Shown here: piece after piece, positions 1-7,969 of the stretch | Layout: every line of letters begins with the position of its first letter | Numbering within the stretch: the stretch's first letter is position 1 | From: Gemmatimonadota bacterium | Lineage (GTDB): Bacteria; Gemmatimonadota; Gemmatimonadetes; Gemmatimonadales; Gemmatimonadaceae | Length of the DNA: 43,935 nt | NCBI GenBank assembly: GCA_016871855.1 | Contig: VHBQ01000020.1 | Location: 1-43,935, forward strand | Direction of reading: 5' to 3' | Notes under the pieces: model-generated | The model's input: the letters and a program-made list of their open reading frames with translations, nothing else | Told to the model about the DNA's origin: nothing | Database searches by the model: none | Program-made: the position numbers and the translations under genes

Positions 1-428
1 GCGGCCGCGCGGAGTGGGCGCATGGCGTCGCCGGCCAGCGCGTCGCTCACGGACGGGTCGCCGCGCCCGATGACGACGAGGTCGCCGCGCAGGGAGCCGT
101 TCACCAACGGCCCCGTCGCCGCGAATTCCGTCCGGAATCGGTAGTCGGCGCCCAGCTGCTGGAGCGCCGTGGCGCCGGTGAGAATCTTTTGGTTGGACGC
201 CGGCATCAGCAGCTTGCCCGCGTTGTGCGAGTACAAGGTGTCGCCTCGCACCGGATCGACGACGAGGACTCCCCAATGCGCATTCCGGAAACGCGGCTGG
301 GCAATCATCGAGTCCACGGCGCGCGCAAACTCGGCGCGATCGCGCGCGGGCGACGGACGCGACGTCCCGGTCCATGGGAGGCACGCCGTGCACAGCACAG
401 CGGTGAGCAGCAGCGAGCGGCGCATCAT
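1..428 (-). CDS. dacB: D-alanyl-D-alanine carboxypeptidase/endopeptidase, PBP4 family (3' end outside window)
   Basis: Only the N-terminal ~142 residues are present; the gene runs off the left edge. The protein opens with a hydrophobic signal (MMRRSLLLTAVLC) and then shows the layout of S13-family penicillin-binding proteins: a stretch GVLVVDPVRGDTLYSHNAG, then PASNQKI, which supplies the catalytic SxxK serine and lysine. Known family role: periplasmic trimming of peptidoglycan stem peptides. The first ATG (426-428) overlaps the TGA stop of mobB (TGATG), so translation is probably coupled, although the product has no obvious link to molybdenum cofactor. The signal ends in a Cys-containing stretch that is only a poor lipobox. 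Confidence 0.8.
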   Translation of the reverse strand, partial: MMRRSLLLTAVLCTACLPWTGTSRPSPARDRAEFARAVDSMIAQPRFRNAHWGVLVVDPVRGDTLYSHNAGKLLMPASNQKILTGATALQQLGADYRFRTEFAATGPLVNGSLRGDLVVIGRGDPSVSDALAGDAMRPLRAA

Positions 429-958
429 CAGCTCCTGGAAGGGAGAAACTCGCGTTCGACCCACGTGGCGAGCGCGTCGAGCCAGCCGTCGTGATCAAGG
501 CGAAAGAGCGGGAAGGGAAGTCCATCGACCGGGCCGTCGGAGACCATCGCGCGCCAGGCGGCGGCGTTGGGGAGCGCGGCGTCGAAGAGCGGCGCGTGGT
601 GCGCGGCGCGGCGGAAGACCTCCACCTTAGGCAGCGCAGTGGCCTTGAATCCCTCGCACAGCACGAGATCGGCGTCGGCCATGTGGCGCGCCGCGACCTC
701 CTGCGGCGTGAGCGGCTGATCGAGCCGCATCACCAGCGCGAACTTGTCCGGCGAGATCATCGCCACGCGCTCCGCCTGACCTTCGTGATAGTGGCGGTAC
801 GTGTCCGTGTTCACCGGATCCATGTTGAACGTGTGCGACCCGTGCTTGATGGTCATCACGCGCACGCCGCGTGTGACAAGGGCGTTAGCGAGTCGCACGA
901 CGAGCGTGGTCTTGCCGGAGTTCTTCTTGCCGGTGATCGAGAGCAGGGGCGGCGTCAT
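428..958 (-). CDS. mobB: Molybdopterin-guanine dinucleotide biosynthesis adaptor protein MobB
   Basis: 176 residues. The N-terminus MTPPLLSITGKKNSGKTTL contains a P-loop (GKKNSGKT) typical of MobB GTP-binding proteins, followed by the family signatures TIKHGSH and the segment around LVLCEGFK. MobB assists MobA in attaching GMP to molybdopterin to form the bis-MGD cofactor. The ATG at 956-958 is chosen over the upstream in-frame extension because it gives a family-length protein and an ATGA overlap with the mobA stop. The downstream stop overlaps the PBP4 start. Strongly supported by adjacency to mobA and fdhD. Confidence 0.92.
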   Translation of the reverse strand: MTPPLLSITGKKNSGKTTLVVRLANALVTRGVRVMTIKHGSHTFNMDPVNTDTYRHYHEGQAERVAMISPDKFALVMRLDQPLTPQEVAARHMADADLVLCEGFKATALPKVEVFRRAAHHAPLFDAALPNAAAWRAMVSDGPVDGLPFPLFRLDHDGWLDALATWVEREFLPSRS

Positions 959-1551
959 TGGGTTGGGGCCGATGGAAGATCGTCGGGACTGTTCACGTTG
1001 AAGAACATGCGCGCCGGATCGCCCCACTGCGACACCTCGCTGAGAGGCAGGCGATGCACGCGAACATCGTCGAAGAACCCGACGACGCGACGGTCGCCGG
1101 CATCAAGCCGGCGCTCGATCGCCGGCAGGCAGGACGGCGCATACCACGCACACAGCGGTTCGACGCCTCGTCCAGACGTCTCGCTCTCCGGCACGACCGC
1201 CTCATACCCCTTCTCTCCTGTTGCGCGCAACGCGCGCAACAGCCCCTCGCTCGGATAAGGCATGTCCCACGCGACGACCAGCACCGGGCATCCGCGCGCG
1301 TGCGCGAGCGCCGCGTGGATGCCGCCGAGCGCGCCTTCGCCGCGTCGGAGGTCCTGCTCGACGCGCACCTCCGGCAGCCACTGCGTCGCCTCGGGCTGGT
1401 TGGCGACAAGGAGCAGCTCATCCGTCACGCCACGGAGCGCGGCGGCCACGCGGTCGATAATGCGACGCCCGTCCACGAGCTGCAGCCCCTTCGGCGCGCC
1501 GCCGAATCGCGTCGCTCCGCCGCCGGCGAGTATCACGCCGATACAAGGCAT
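955..1551 (-). CDS. mobA: Molybdenum cofactor guanylyltransferase MobA
   Basis: 198 residues. The nucleotidyltransferase signature is present at the N-terminus as LAGGGATRFGGAPKGL (family consensus LAGGxSxRMGxxK), followed by VEQDLRRGEGALGGIHAAL and a DMPY metal/nucleotide-binding motif near the middle. MobA transfers GMP from GTP to molybdopterin, giving the MGD cofactor used by DMSO-reductase-family enzymes. The ATG at 1549-1551 is preferred; a longer in-frame reading would translate the intergenic heptad repeat. Part of a fdhD-mobA-mobB run, so the cell is expected to make an Mo/W-bisMGD enzyme encoded elsewhere. Confidence 0.93.
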   Translation of the reverse strand: MPCIGVILAGGGATRFGGAPKGLQLVDGRRIIDRVAAALRGVTDELLLVANQPEATQWLPEVRVEQDLRRGEGALGGIHAALAHARGCPVLVVAWDMPYPSEGLLRALRATGEKGYEAVVPESETSGRGVEPLCAWYAPSCLPAIERRLDAGDRRVVGFFDDVRVHRLPLSEVSQWGDPARMFFNVNSPDDLPSAPTQ

Positions 1552-1554
1552 CGA

Positions 1555-1582
1555 CCGTCTACTGTCCACCGTCAACCGTCCA
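1555..1582 (+). repeat. Heptad tandem repeat tract (4 units) over the fdhD stop codon
   Basis: Four 7-bp units on the plus strand: CCGTCTA, CTGTCCA, CCGTCAA, CCGTCCA. In the coding sense of the minus-strand operon it reads as the G-rich form (GGACGGTTGACGG). It lies between the mobA start and the last codons of fdhD, and supplies the TVDGGQ tail and TAG stop of FdhD. Confidence 0.9.
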
Positions 1583-2281
1583 CACCTGGGGCTCTCCCGA
1601 CACGGCCCGGCCAATCAGCGTCAAGCCGGCCGAGCGGGCGATATCCACGGCCAGTGTGCTCGGCACGCTCGGCGTCGCCACCACACCGAGGCGCGCGCGC
1701 GCCGCCTTGTACGCGAGTTCGCCAGAAATGCGCCCCGTCACCAGCAGGATGAGATCATCGGGTCGCCGACCGCTCATCAGCATCGCGCCGAGCACCTTGT
1801 CCACCGCGTTGTGACGGCCGATGTCCTCGGCGTGGGCGAGCAGCGTCTCGCCGTCGGTGAGCGCGGCGGCGTGGATGCCACCGGTCTCGTTGTACCGCGC
1901 GCCCAACGCAAACAGCTCCTTGAACAGCTTGCGCGTGTGCGGGAGATCGGGAATGAGCGGCGGCGCCGCGCGGCGCGGCACGCGCGAGAGCGAACCCAGG
2001 ATGGTCGTCACCGCGCCGCAGCCGCTCGCGAGGACACGGCGGCGCTCGGCGCCTTCAACGGTCTCGTAGCGCTCACGCGGCACCTTGGCCCAGAAGCCGA
2101 GCTCGAACGCGCAGGGGCGCAGCGACTCCAGGTCGGACATCGCGTCGATGTAGCCTTCGCCATACAGCCACCCGACGACGAGTTCCGGGAGCTGGTCGGG
2201 CGTGCACATCCAGGTGACGGCGCTTTCGCCATTCACCTCGAGCCAGACCGCCGCTTCCTCCACCGCGTCCTGTCGCGTCAT
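1559..2281 (-). CDS. fdhD: FdhD-family sulfurtransferase (formate dehydrogenase accessory protein)
   Basis: 240 residues. Family hallmarks: N-terminal substrate-like region LEVNGESAVTWMCTP, PELVVGWLYGEG, and the C-terminal GGIHAAAL and EDIGRHNAVDKVLG motifs, followed by LVTGRISGEL. FdhD passes sulfur from IscS to bis-MGD for formate dehydrogenase activation. The redox loop reads SGCGAV: the first cysteine (Cys88) of the usual CxxC is present, but the second position is valine. The last residues (TVDGGQ) are encoded by an intergenic heptad repeat and look like a recent extension. No formate dehydrogenase gene lies in this window. Confidence 0.9.
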   Translation of the reverse strand: MTRQDAVEEAAVWLEVNGESAVTWMCTPDQLPELVVGWLYGEGYIDAMSDLESLRPCAFELGFWAKVPRERYETVEGAERRRVLASGCGAVTTILGSLSRVPRRAAPPLIPDLPHTRKLFKELFALGARYNETGGIHAAALTDGETLLAHAEDIGRHNAVDKVLGAMLMSGRRPDDLILLVTGRISGELAYKAARARLGVVATPSVPSTLAVDIARSAGLTLIGRAVSGEPQVWTVDGGQ

Positions 2282-2297
2282 CTCGCGTGCCCTGGGC

Positions 2298-2720
2298 TCA
2301 GTCCGCCGTCCACTCCGCCCACAGCGTCGGGCTCTCCGACAACCAGACGCGCGTCACGATCGCGCGCTCGCCGAGGGCCTCCTGCACGTGCGACGCGATG
2401 AAGGCCGACAGGTTCTCGCAGCTCGGAATGAGCCGGCCCTCGGCGAACTCGGCGACGTCGGTGTTGATGTTGCGGTGGTCGAACCGCGCCACGACTTCGC
2501 GGTCGAGAATAGCGTCGAGAAGCGCCAGATCCACGACGAAGCCCGTGACCGGATCAAGCGAGCCGGCCACCGTCACGTCGCACGTGTAGGTGTGGCCGTG
2601 CCACGGGACGCGCGAGCACTTCCCGAACACCTCGAAGTTGCGCTCCTCGCTCCACTCCGGGCGCCGATAGCGGTGCGCGGCGGCAAACGTGACGCGGCGC
2701 GTCAGCGAGAGGCGCGGCAC
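2298..2720 (-). CDS. 6-pyruvoyl-tetrahydropterin synthase/QueD family protein
   Basis: 140 residues, normal length for the T-fold PTPS family. Zinc ligands are visible as His16 (AAAH) and the HGH pair (His41, His43). The catalytic cysteine is Cys35, giving CSRVPWHGH, a C-x5-HGH spacing. Established usage: C-x5-HGH marks the tetrahydrobiopterin-type PTPS, while QueD (queuosine) has C-x3-HGH. The rest is conserved (FDHRNINTD, SCENLSAFI). It takes 7,8-dihydroneopterin triphosphate as substrate in either role. It sits between a barrel-like protein and fdhD with 4 and 16 bp gaps. Whether it makes pterin or queuosine precursor is open; spacing favours pterin. Confidence 0.8.
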   Translation of the reverse strand: MPRLSLTRRVTFAAAHRYRRPEWSEERNFEVFGKCSRVPWHGHTYTCDVTVAGSLDPVTGFVVDLALLDAILDREVVARFDHRNINTDVAEFAEGRLIPSCENLSAFIASHVQEALGERAIVTRVWLSESPTLWAEWTAD

Positions 2721-2724
2721 GGAC

Positions 2725-3414
2725 TCAGCGGAACAGGTGGTAACTCAGGCCGAGCGACCAGAGGCGATTCCCGATCCACGGTGCCTTGCGGCTGGAGACC
2801 ACCGGATCGGTGCCGCCGGCGGGCGTCGCGCGGTACGCGGGCGGATACTGCAGCTGCCACAGGAAGCTGGTGAGGTCCAGGCGCGGCTCCCACCGCCCCT
2901 CCGTGTGGTACCGCACGCCCAAGCCATACGTGAACATGAAGCGCGTGCCGAAGCGATAGCCGCCGTCGTCCGGCGTGCCCTTGAAGTCCGTCGCGACGCC
3001 GACGCCGCCCGACACCACGGGAACGAGGCGCCGCCAGCTCTTCTGGCCGGTAAGGTTCATCGCGATGCCGAGGTCGGCCGTCATCAGCTGCGACGACTTC
3101 TCGCCGAGGAACCGTGATGCCGGCGCGGCGGCGGGGTTGATGACGCGGCGCGAAGTGGGGCCACTCGCGAGGCGGCCGACCAGCGACACGGGGCCGCCGA
3201 TGCGGAGGTCATACCGCACCCCCGCCAGCCAGCTCGACTGCGGCCCGACATCGGCCGGATCGCTGCCCGTCTGAAGGCTGCCCCCAAACAGGGTCAGCGA
3301 CTGCTTCCACGGCAGGTCGCGATACGGGCTCTGGTCAGGCGCATGCCCGACCTGCGCGGCCACCGGGGTGGCCGCCACACTCACTGCGAACAGCGCGGCG
3401 CAAAGTCGCGTCAC
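2725..3414 (-). CDS. Putative outer-membrane beta-barrel protein, function unknown
   Basis: 229 residues. A Sec signal peptide (hydrophobic to about residue 20, cleavage after PVAAQ) is followed by alternating hydrophobic and polar strands rich in Gly, Tyr, Trp and Arg, for example SWLAGVRYDLRIG and FMFTYGLGVRYHTEGRWEP, ending in LWSLGLSYHLFR. This pattern fits a small eight-stranded barrel with an aromatic C-terminal strand. It starts at GTG one base after the gpmI TGA. I recognise no specific family; being co-transcribed with gpmI and cofactor genes gives no functional hint. Confidence 0.65.
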   Translation of the reverse strand: MTRLCAALFAVSVAATPVAAQVGHAPDQSPYRDLPWKQSLTLFGGSLQTGSDPADVGPQSSWLAGVRYDLRIGGPVSLVGRLASGPTSRRVINPAAAPASRFLGEKSSQLMTADLGIAMNLTGQKSWRRLVPVVSGGVGVATDFKGTPDDGGYRFGTRFMFTYGLGVRYHTEGRWEPRLDLTSFLWQLQYPPAYRATPAGGTDPVVSSRKAPWIGNRLWSLGLSYHLFR

Positions 3415-3415
3415 G

Positions 3416-4963
3416 TCAGGCTCCCTGAATTCGAAGGTCCTTGCCCGTCATGTCCGCCGGCTGGGTGACGCCCAGCAGGCCAAGCACGGTCGGTCCCACA
3501 TCGCACAGCGCGCCGCCCGACCGCAGCGCGAGCTTCTCGTGATGATCCACATACACCAGCGGGACCGGATTGGTTGTGTGCGCCGTGTGCGGCCCGCCGG
3601 TTGCCGGGTCTACCATCATCTCGCAGTTGCCGTGATCCGCCGTGATCAGCAACCGCGCCCCGGCTTTCTCCACGCTGGACACGATGCGCGCGAGCTGCTG
3701 GTCCACGACTTCACACGCGCGAATCGTGGCGGCCATGTTGCCGCTGTGTCCCACCATGTCGCCATTCGCGTAGTTGCACAGCGTGTACGGATGCCGGCGC
3801 TCCTCGATGGCTGCGCAGAGCACGTCGGTGATCCCCGCCGCGCTCATCTCAGGCATCAAGTCGTACGTCGCCACCTTCTGGCTCGGCACCAGGATGCGCT
3901 CCTCGCCCCGATACGGCACCTCGTTGCCGCCATTGAAGAAGTACGTCACGTGCGCGTACTTCTCCGTCTCGGCCGTGCGCAGCGTCGTCAGTCCGTGCTC
4001 CTGCAGCACCTCGGCCATGATCTTCGCCATCGAGAACGGCTCAAAGGCGATCGGCAGGCCGAAGGTCTGGTCGTACTGCGTCATCGTCGCCACGTACAGC
4101 GACGGACGGGCGCCGGTCTCAAAGCCGGCGAACCCCTCAATCGCGATGGCGCGGATGATCTGCCGCATTCGGTCGGCGCGGAAGTTCCACGTGATCAGGG
4201 CGTCGCCATTTCGCATCGGCGCCACCGCGGCGCCGTCGGCGCCCAGCACCACCGCGGGCTCCATGAACTCGTCGGTGACGTCGCGGCCGTAATTCGCCTG
4301 GATGAACGCGAGCGGATCGGTGGTGGAGGGGCCGACGCCTTGCACCGCGGCGCGGTACCACGGCTCGACGCGCGGCCAACGCTGGTCGCGATCCATGCCG
4401 TAGTAGCGCCCGCCGATGCTGGCGACGCGCGCGCGGCCGGCGGTGCGGGCCTGCAGGGCGCGCGTGAACTCGAGCGCGCTCCGCGGCGGCGTGTCGCGCC
4501 CGTCGAGCAGGCAATGCAGGGCCACACGGTCGATGCCATGCCGGGCGGCGAGCTCCACGAGGGCCACGGCGTGGTCCTGGTGCGCGTGCACACCGCCGTC
4601 ACCGACGAGGCCCATCAGGTGCAGCGTGCCGCCGCTCTTCTTCACCTGCGCGCACGCGGCGACGAAGGCGTCGTTCTGGAAGAAGGCGCCATCTTCGACC
4701 GCGGCGGTGATGCGAACCAGGTCCTGCATCACCACGCGACCGGCGCCGAGGTTCATGTGCCCCACCTCGCTGTTCCCCATCTGACCGGTGGGAAGCCCCA
4801 CCGCACGCCCCGAGGCCTCGAGCAGGGTGCGCGGCGCGCCGGCCCAGAGGCGGTCCCAGGTCGGGGTGTTGGCGAGGGAGATCGCGTTCCCGTCGCGCTG
4901 CTCGCGGTAGCCCCAACCGTCGAGCACGACGAGGACGACCGGGCGGTTCGTGCGGGGCGTCAT
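3416..4963 (-). CDS. gpmI: 2,3-bisphosphoglycerate-independent phosphoglycerate mutase
   Basis: 515 residues, the usual iPGM length. The N-terminus PVVLVVLDGWGYRE gives the first metal-binding Asp; the nucleophile serine lies in MGNSEVGH; the substrate loop HCLLDGRDTPP and the C-terminal metal motifs TADHGNCEMM and HTAHTTNPVPLVY are all present. It interconverts 3- and 2-phosphoglycerate in glycolysis and gluconeogenesis using two Mn ions. It is the first gene of the minus-strand operon that continues through fdhD-mobA-mobB. The start ATG at 4961-4963 faces a divergent gene across 86 bp. Confidence 0.96.
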   Translation of the reverse strand: MTPRTNRPVVLVVLDGWGYREQRDGNAISLANTPTWDRLWAGAPRTLLEASGRAVGLPTGQMGNSEVGHMNLGAGRVVMQDLVRITAAVEDGAFFQNDAFVAACAQVKKSGGTLHLMGLVGDGGVHAHQDHAVALVELAARHGIDRVALHCLLDGRDTPPRSALEFTRALQARTAGRARVASIGGRYYGMDRDQRWPRVEPWYRAAVQGVGPSTTDPLAFIQANYGRDVTDEFMEPAVVLGADGAAVAPMRNGDALITWNFRADRMRQIIRAIAIEGFAGFETGARPSLYVATMTQYDQTFGLPIAFEPFSMAKIMAEVLQEHGLTTLRTAETEKYAHVTYFFNGGNEVPYRGEERILVPSQKVATYDLMPEMSAAGITDVLCAAIEERRHPYTLCNYANGDMVGHSGNMAATIRACEVVDQQLARIVSSVEKAGARLLITADHGNCEMMVDPATGGPHTAHTTNPVPLVYVDHHEKLALRSGGALCDVGPTVLGLLGVTQPADMTGKDLRIQGA

Positions 4964-5049
4964 CTTGGCTGAGCTCTGAAACGGGTGATAAGTTCGTCGA
5001 GGGGCATGACACCGGGAAAACTAGCCCCGGTCACGCCCCCCAACCAGCG

Positions 5050-6258
5050 ATGCGCCTACTTCGTCTACTCCTCGCTTTCTGCTGCGCGACGCCGCTCGCC
5101 GCGCAGTCCGCCCTTCTCGCCGACGCGTCCGTGCGCTCGACGCCCGGTGGCAGCGTCATCGCGCTGCTCAAAGAGGGGACGACCGTGACCGTCGGCCCCA
5201 CCCGCAACGGCGCCGTCTACATCACCTTCACCGGCTGGATCGACGGCACGCGCCTCGGCGGCGAGCGCGATTCGTTCCCCGCGCACCTCACCGGCAACAT
5301 CGCCATGCGCCTGCGTTCCGCGCCTTCGATGCGCGGCGTGATCATGGGAGAAGTGCGGCCGCTCGCCGGCGTCTTTACCCAGGGCAAGCAGGCCTCGTGG
5401 GTGAATATCCGGCGCAGTGGGTGGGTGGACGCGAAGGCCGTGGCGCGCAACGGCGCGCCCGCCGCCGAACCGCCCCGCGCGGAGACGAAGGCCGCGCCGC
5501 CCCGGGCAGAAACGAAGGCGGCGCCCGCAAACACGAAGGCCGCGCCTGTGAACAAGAAGGCGCCGACGTCGGCCACCAAGGTGCCCGCGACCGCCGCAAA
5601 GACCGCGCCCGCACCCGCTAACCGCGTCGCGCCAGCGGCCGTGCGTCCCCCCGAGCCCGCTCGGACGGTCGCGACCGCCAAACCCACCGGCGCGGCCCCA
5701 ACAGCTGCGGCGGATACGGCGGCGCCGGACCCCAGCGCCATCGAGCTGCTCCCCGAAGGCGTGCTTCGCGTCGCGCGCACCGCCGTCGCGCGCAACGCGC
5801 CCAACGGGGCCGTGGTGGGACAGATCGGCGGTGGCACGTACGTCGTGCCGCTGGCCCGTTCGCGCGGCTGGGTCAGGATTCGCGCCGAGCTGTGGGTACC
5901 AGAGCGCGATGTCGTTCCGGCCGACACCTCGTTCGGCGCGTCGTTGTCGGCCGCGGACCTGCGTGCCGACCCCGAGGGTACGCGCGGCAAGACCGTGCGC
6001 TGGGAAGTGCAGGTGCTGGCGCTGCAGTACGCCGACCCGTTGCGACGCGATCTCGCCAAGGATGAGCCGTACTTCCTGGCGAAGGGACCGGGCAGCGAGG
6101 ATCAGCTGCTCTACCTCGCCATCCCGCCGTCGCTGCTGAGCGAAGCGCGATCCACGCAGGCGCTCACGCGCCTGCTCGTGACGGCGCGCGTGCGCACCGG
6201 GCGCAGCCAGCCGGTCGGCATCCCCATCCTGGACGTCATTTCCTTCTCGCGTCAGTGA
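5050..6258 (+). CDS. Exported SH3-repeat protein, function unknown
   Basis: 402 residues. A short signal peptide (cleavage near PLAAQ) precedes two bacterial SH3-like segments (about residues 20-75, containing VRSTPGGSVIALLKEG and WIDGTRL, and 78-132, containing MRLRSAPSMRG and GWVDAKAV). A low-complexity linker (about 135-225) rich in Ala, Pro and Lys follows, with near-repeats of PPRAETKAA. A third SH3-like segment (about 235-285, RNAPNGAVVGQIGGGTYVV) and a C-terminal globular region close the protein. SH3b domains usually bind cell wall, and the neighbouring L,D-transpeptidase and M15 peptidases agree. Its TGA overlaps the next gene's GTG. Confidence 0.7.
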   Translation: MRLLRLLLAFCCATPLAAQSALLADASVRSTPGGSVIALLKEGTTVTVGPTRNGAVYITFTGWIDGTRLGGERDSFPAHLTGNIAMRLRSAPSMRGVIMGEVRPLAGVFTQGKQASWVNIRRSGWVDAKAVARNGAPAAEPPRAETKAAPPRAETKAAPANTKAAPVNKKAPTSATKVPATAAKTAPAPANRVAPAAVRPPEPARTVATAKPTGAAPTAAADTAAPDPSAIELLPEGVLRVARTAVARNAPNGAVVGQIGGGTYVVPLARSRGWVRIRAELWVPERDVVPADTSFGASLSAADLRADPEGTRGKTVRWEVQVLALQYADPLRRDLAKDEPYFLAKGPGSEDQLLYLAIPPSLLSEARSTQALTRLLVTARVRTGRSQPVGIPILDVISFSRQ

Positions 6259-6842
6259 ACCCGGTCGAAGCCGGCTGGCGTTCCGCCTGGCGCGAGCATC
6301 CGCGCCTGATGCGTCTGGTGCTCTGGGTGGTGCTGGGTGCGCTCGCCGCCGCCGCGGCGTTCACGTGGCGCGCCGCGGAGTATCGGCGCGAAGTGGCCGC
6401 ATTGCGATCGGGGATGAACGCGATCGAAAAGGTGAAGGCGGACCTCGCGCTCGCCTCCGACGCCAAGCGCTTGCAGGTGGTGATGACCCTCGCAGTCCGC
6501 CAGGCGCGCGTGGCGGGCGACCTTCACGTATCCATCGCCGTGGACAGCGGCGTGTTGCACCTCGAGCAACGCGGTGCGGTGCTGCGCTCCGCGCACGTCG
6601 ACGTGGGGGCCGACGGCTGGGTCGCCGCCGCCGGGGACTCGATCCCCATCGCCTCACCCCGCGGCGTCCGCCGCGTGGAGGAAGTGCGGGGCGACTCGGT
6701 GGTCGTCCTCTCCGGCGGCACCCAACTGTATCGCGACGCGCCCGGGCGTCCGGCCCGCGCCGGCAGTGTGCGACTCGATGCCGCTGACCTGAAGTCGATA
6801 CTTCCGAACCTCAAGTCGGGCCTGCCGGTCTACTTCTACTGA
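6255..6842 (+). CDS. Single-pass membrane protein with exported C-terminal domain, function unknown
   Basis: 195 residues, GTG start overlapping the previous stop (GTGA). One transmembrane helix at about residues 18-37 (LMRLVLWVVLGALAAAAAF) is followed by a short helical stretch and a beta-rich periplasmic domain (SIAVDSGVLHLEQRGAVLRSA and later). It ends three residues after a VYFY stretch, and its TGA overlaps the start of the L,D-transpeptidase (TGATG). Tight overlap on both sides implies one operon and a wall-related role. I do not recognise the family. Confidence 0.65.
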   Translation: MNPVEAGWRSAWREHPRLMRLVLWVVLGALAAAAAFTWRAAEYRREVAALRSGMNAIEKVKADLALASDAKRLQVVMTLAVRQARVAGDLHVSIAVDSGVLHLEQRGAVLRSAHVDVGADGWVAAAGDSIPIASPRGVRRVEEVRGDSVVVLSGGTQLYRDAPGRPARAGSVRLDAADLKSILPNLKSGLPVYFY

Positions 6843-7708
6843 TGACGTCGCCGACGCCTACGCGCGGGTTCTTCGCCAGCGGCGGGCCGGTCGCCTGGCT
6901 CTCGGTGGCGTGCGCCGCCGCCGCAGTGGCCCTCGCTGTCGTGCAGTTGCGCTCCGCGCTCGAGGCGCGCCGCGAGCGCGACCTCACGCAGGCCGTGTAC
7001 AACGACAACGCGGAGCTGCTCTCCACCGTGCGCGCGCGCGCCGCGACGGCCGGCGATTCGCTGGACCGCGTCCTCGCGGCCGCGCCTGACTCACTCGGCG
7101 ACCAGCCGTACATCGTAATCAGCATCGCCGAGAACCAGCTGTGGTACAAGCGCGGGCCGACCGTGCTCTTCCGCACCCGCGTCGCCACGGGCACGGGGAA
7201 GCACCTCGAACGCGCCGGCGGCACGAAGTGGAAGTTCGAGACCCCGCGCGGGCGACTGGTCGTGATTCGCAAGGATGTCGAACCAGCTTGGGTGCCCCCG
7301 GACTGGCACTACGTAGAGGAGGCGCGCAAACAGAAGAAGCGCCTGCGCCACCTCGATGCCCGCACCCCCATCCCCATCGGCGACGGCGCGGTAGTGGCCA
7401 TGTCCGGGCGCGACGTCGTGACGCGTTACCCCGATGGCCGCGAAGTGCCGTTTGAGGTCTCCGAGGGCAAGGAGATTGTTGTGGGTCGTGACCTCATCGT
7501 CCCGCCATTGAACGCCAACCAGCGGCGCTACACGGGCGTGCTGGGAGCCAACCGGCTCTTCCTCGGCGATGGATACGGCATCCATGGAACGGACGCGCCG
7601 GCAAGCATCGGCCGCGGGGCCAGCCACGGCTGCGTGCGTGTGCGCAACGAGGACGCCGAGGCGCTGTTCCGGATCGTACCGGTGGGGACACCGGTGTACA
7701 TCTACTGA
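6842..7708 (+). CDS. L,D-transpeptidase (YkuD/ErfK domain)
   Basis: 288 residues. An N-terminal membrane anchor (about residues 15-38) is followed by a coiled linker and a YkuD catalytic domain starting near residue 85 (IVISIAENQLWYKRG). The catalytic motif is complete: His248 in HGTDAPASIGRG and SHGCVRV with Ser261, His262 and nucleophile Cys264. These enzymes form 3-3 cross-links in peptidoglycan or attach proteins to it. A basic KKRLRH insertion lies mid-domain. Overlaps the upstream membrane-protein stop and is followed by a repeat-filled gap before two M15 peptidase genes. Confidence 0.9.
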   Translation: MTSPTPTRGFFASGGPVAWLSVACAAAAVALAVVQLRSALEARRERDLTQAVYNDNAELLSTVRARAATAGDSLDRVLAAAPDSLGDQPYIVISIAENQLWYKRGPTVLFRTRVATGTGKHLERAGGTKWKFETPRGRLVVIRKDVEPAWVPPDWHYVEEARKQKKRLRHLDARTPIPIGDGAVVAMSGRDVVTRYPDGREVPFEVSEGKEIVVGRDLIVPPLNANQRRYTGVLGANRLFLGDGYGIHGTDAPASIGRGASHGCVRVRNEDAEALFRIVPVGTPVYIY

Positions 7709-7720
7709 CGAGGGACGGGG

Positions 7721-7852
7721 GACGGGGAGGAGGTAGAGGCGAAGGGACGGGGAGGAGGTAGAGGCGAAGGGACGGGGAGGAGGAGATGGACGAGGGACGC
7801 GTGCCCCGTTCCGCACCTCAGCCCCCGTCCCTTCGCCTCTACCCCCTCCCCG
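7721..7852 (+). repeat. 25-bp direct repeats with a downstream inverted copy
   Basis: A 25-bp unit (GACGGGGAGGAGGTAGAGGC plus GAAGG) is present at 7721-7745 and 7746-7770 and begins again at 7771-7786. An inverted copy at 7823-7852 matches about 30 bp with one mismatch, so the region could fold into a long stable hairpin. The G-rich strand follows the L,D-transpeptidase stop, and the C-rich strand precedes the next gene. It fills most of the gap between these genes. Confidence 0.85.
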
Positions 7853-7969
7853 TTCCACCAGACCTCCCCGGAACCCGTAGCCCCCCCACCGGGTATCGTG
7901 TATTTTTGTAGGATTCCGCCGCAGGCGCCCCCCGCGCCGCGGCGAACTCGTCTCCCAGCCCGAGCGTCT

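Noticed and set aside
3368..4972. Long plus-strand open frame opposite gpmI
   Set aside because: It is an antisense shadow of a clearly conserved enzyme, with the usual Arg/His-rich composition of high-GC shadows.
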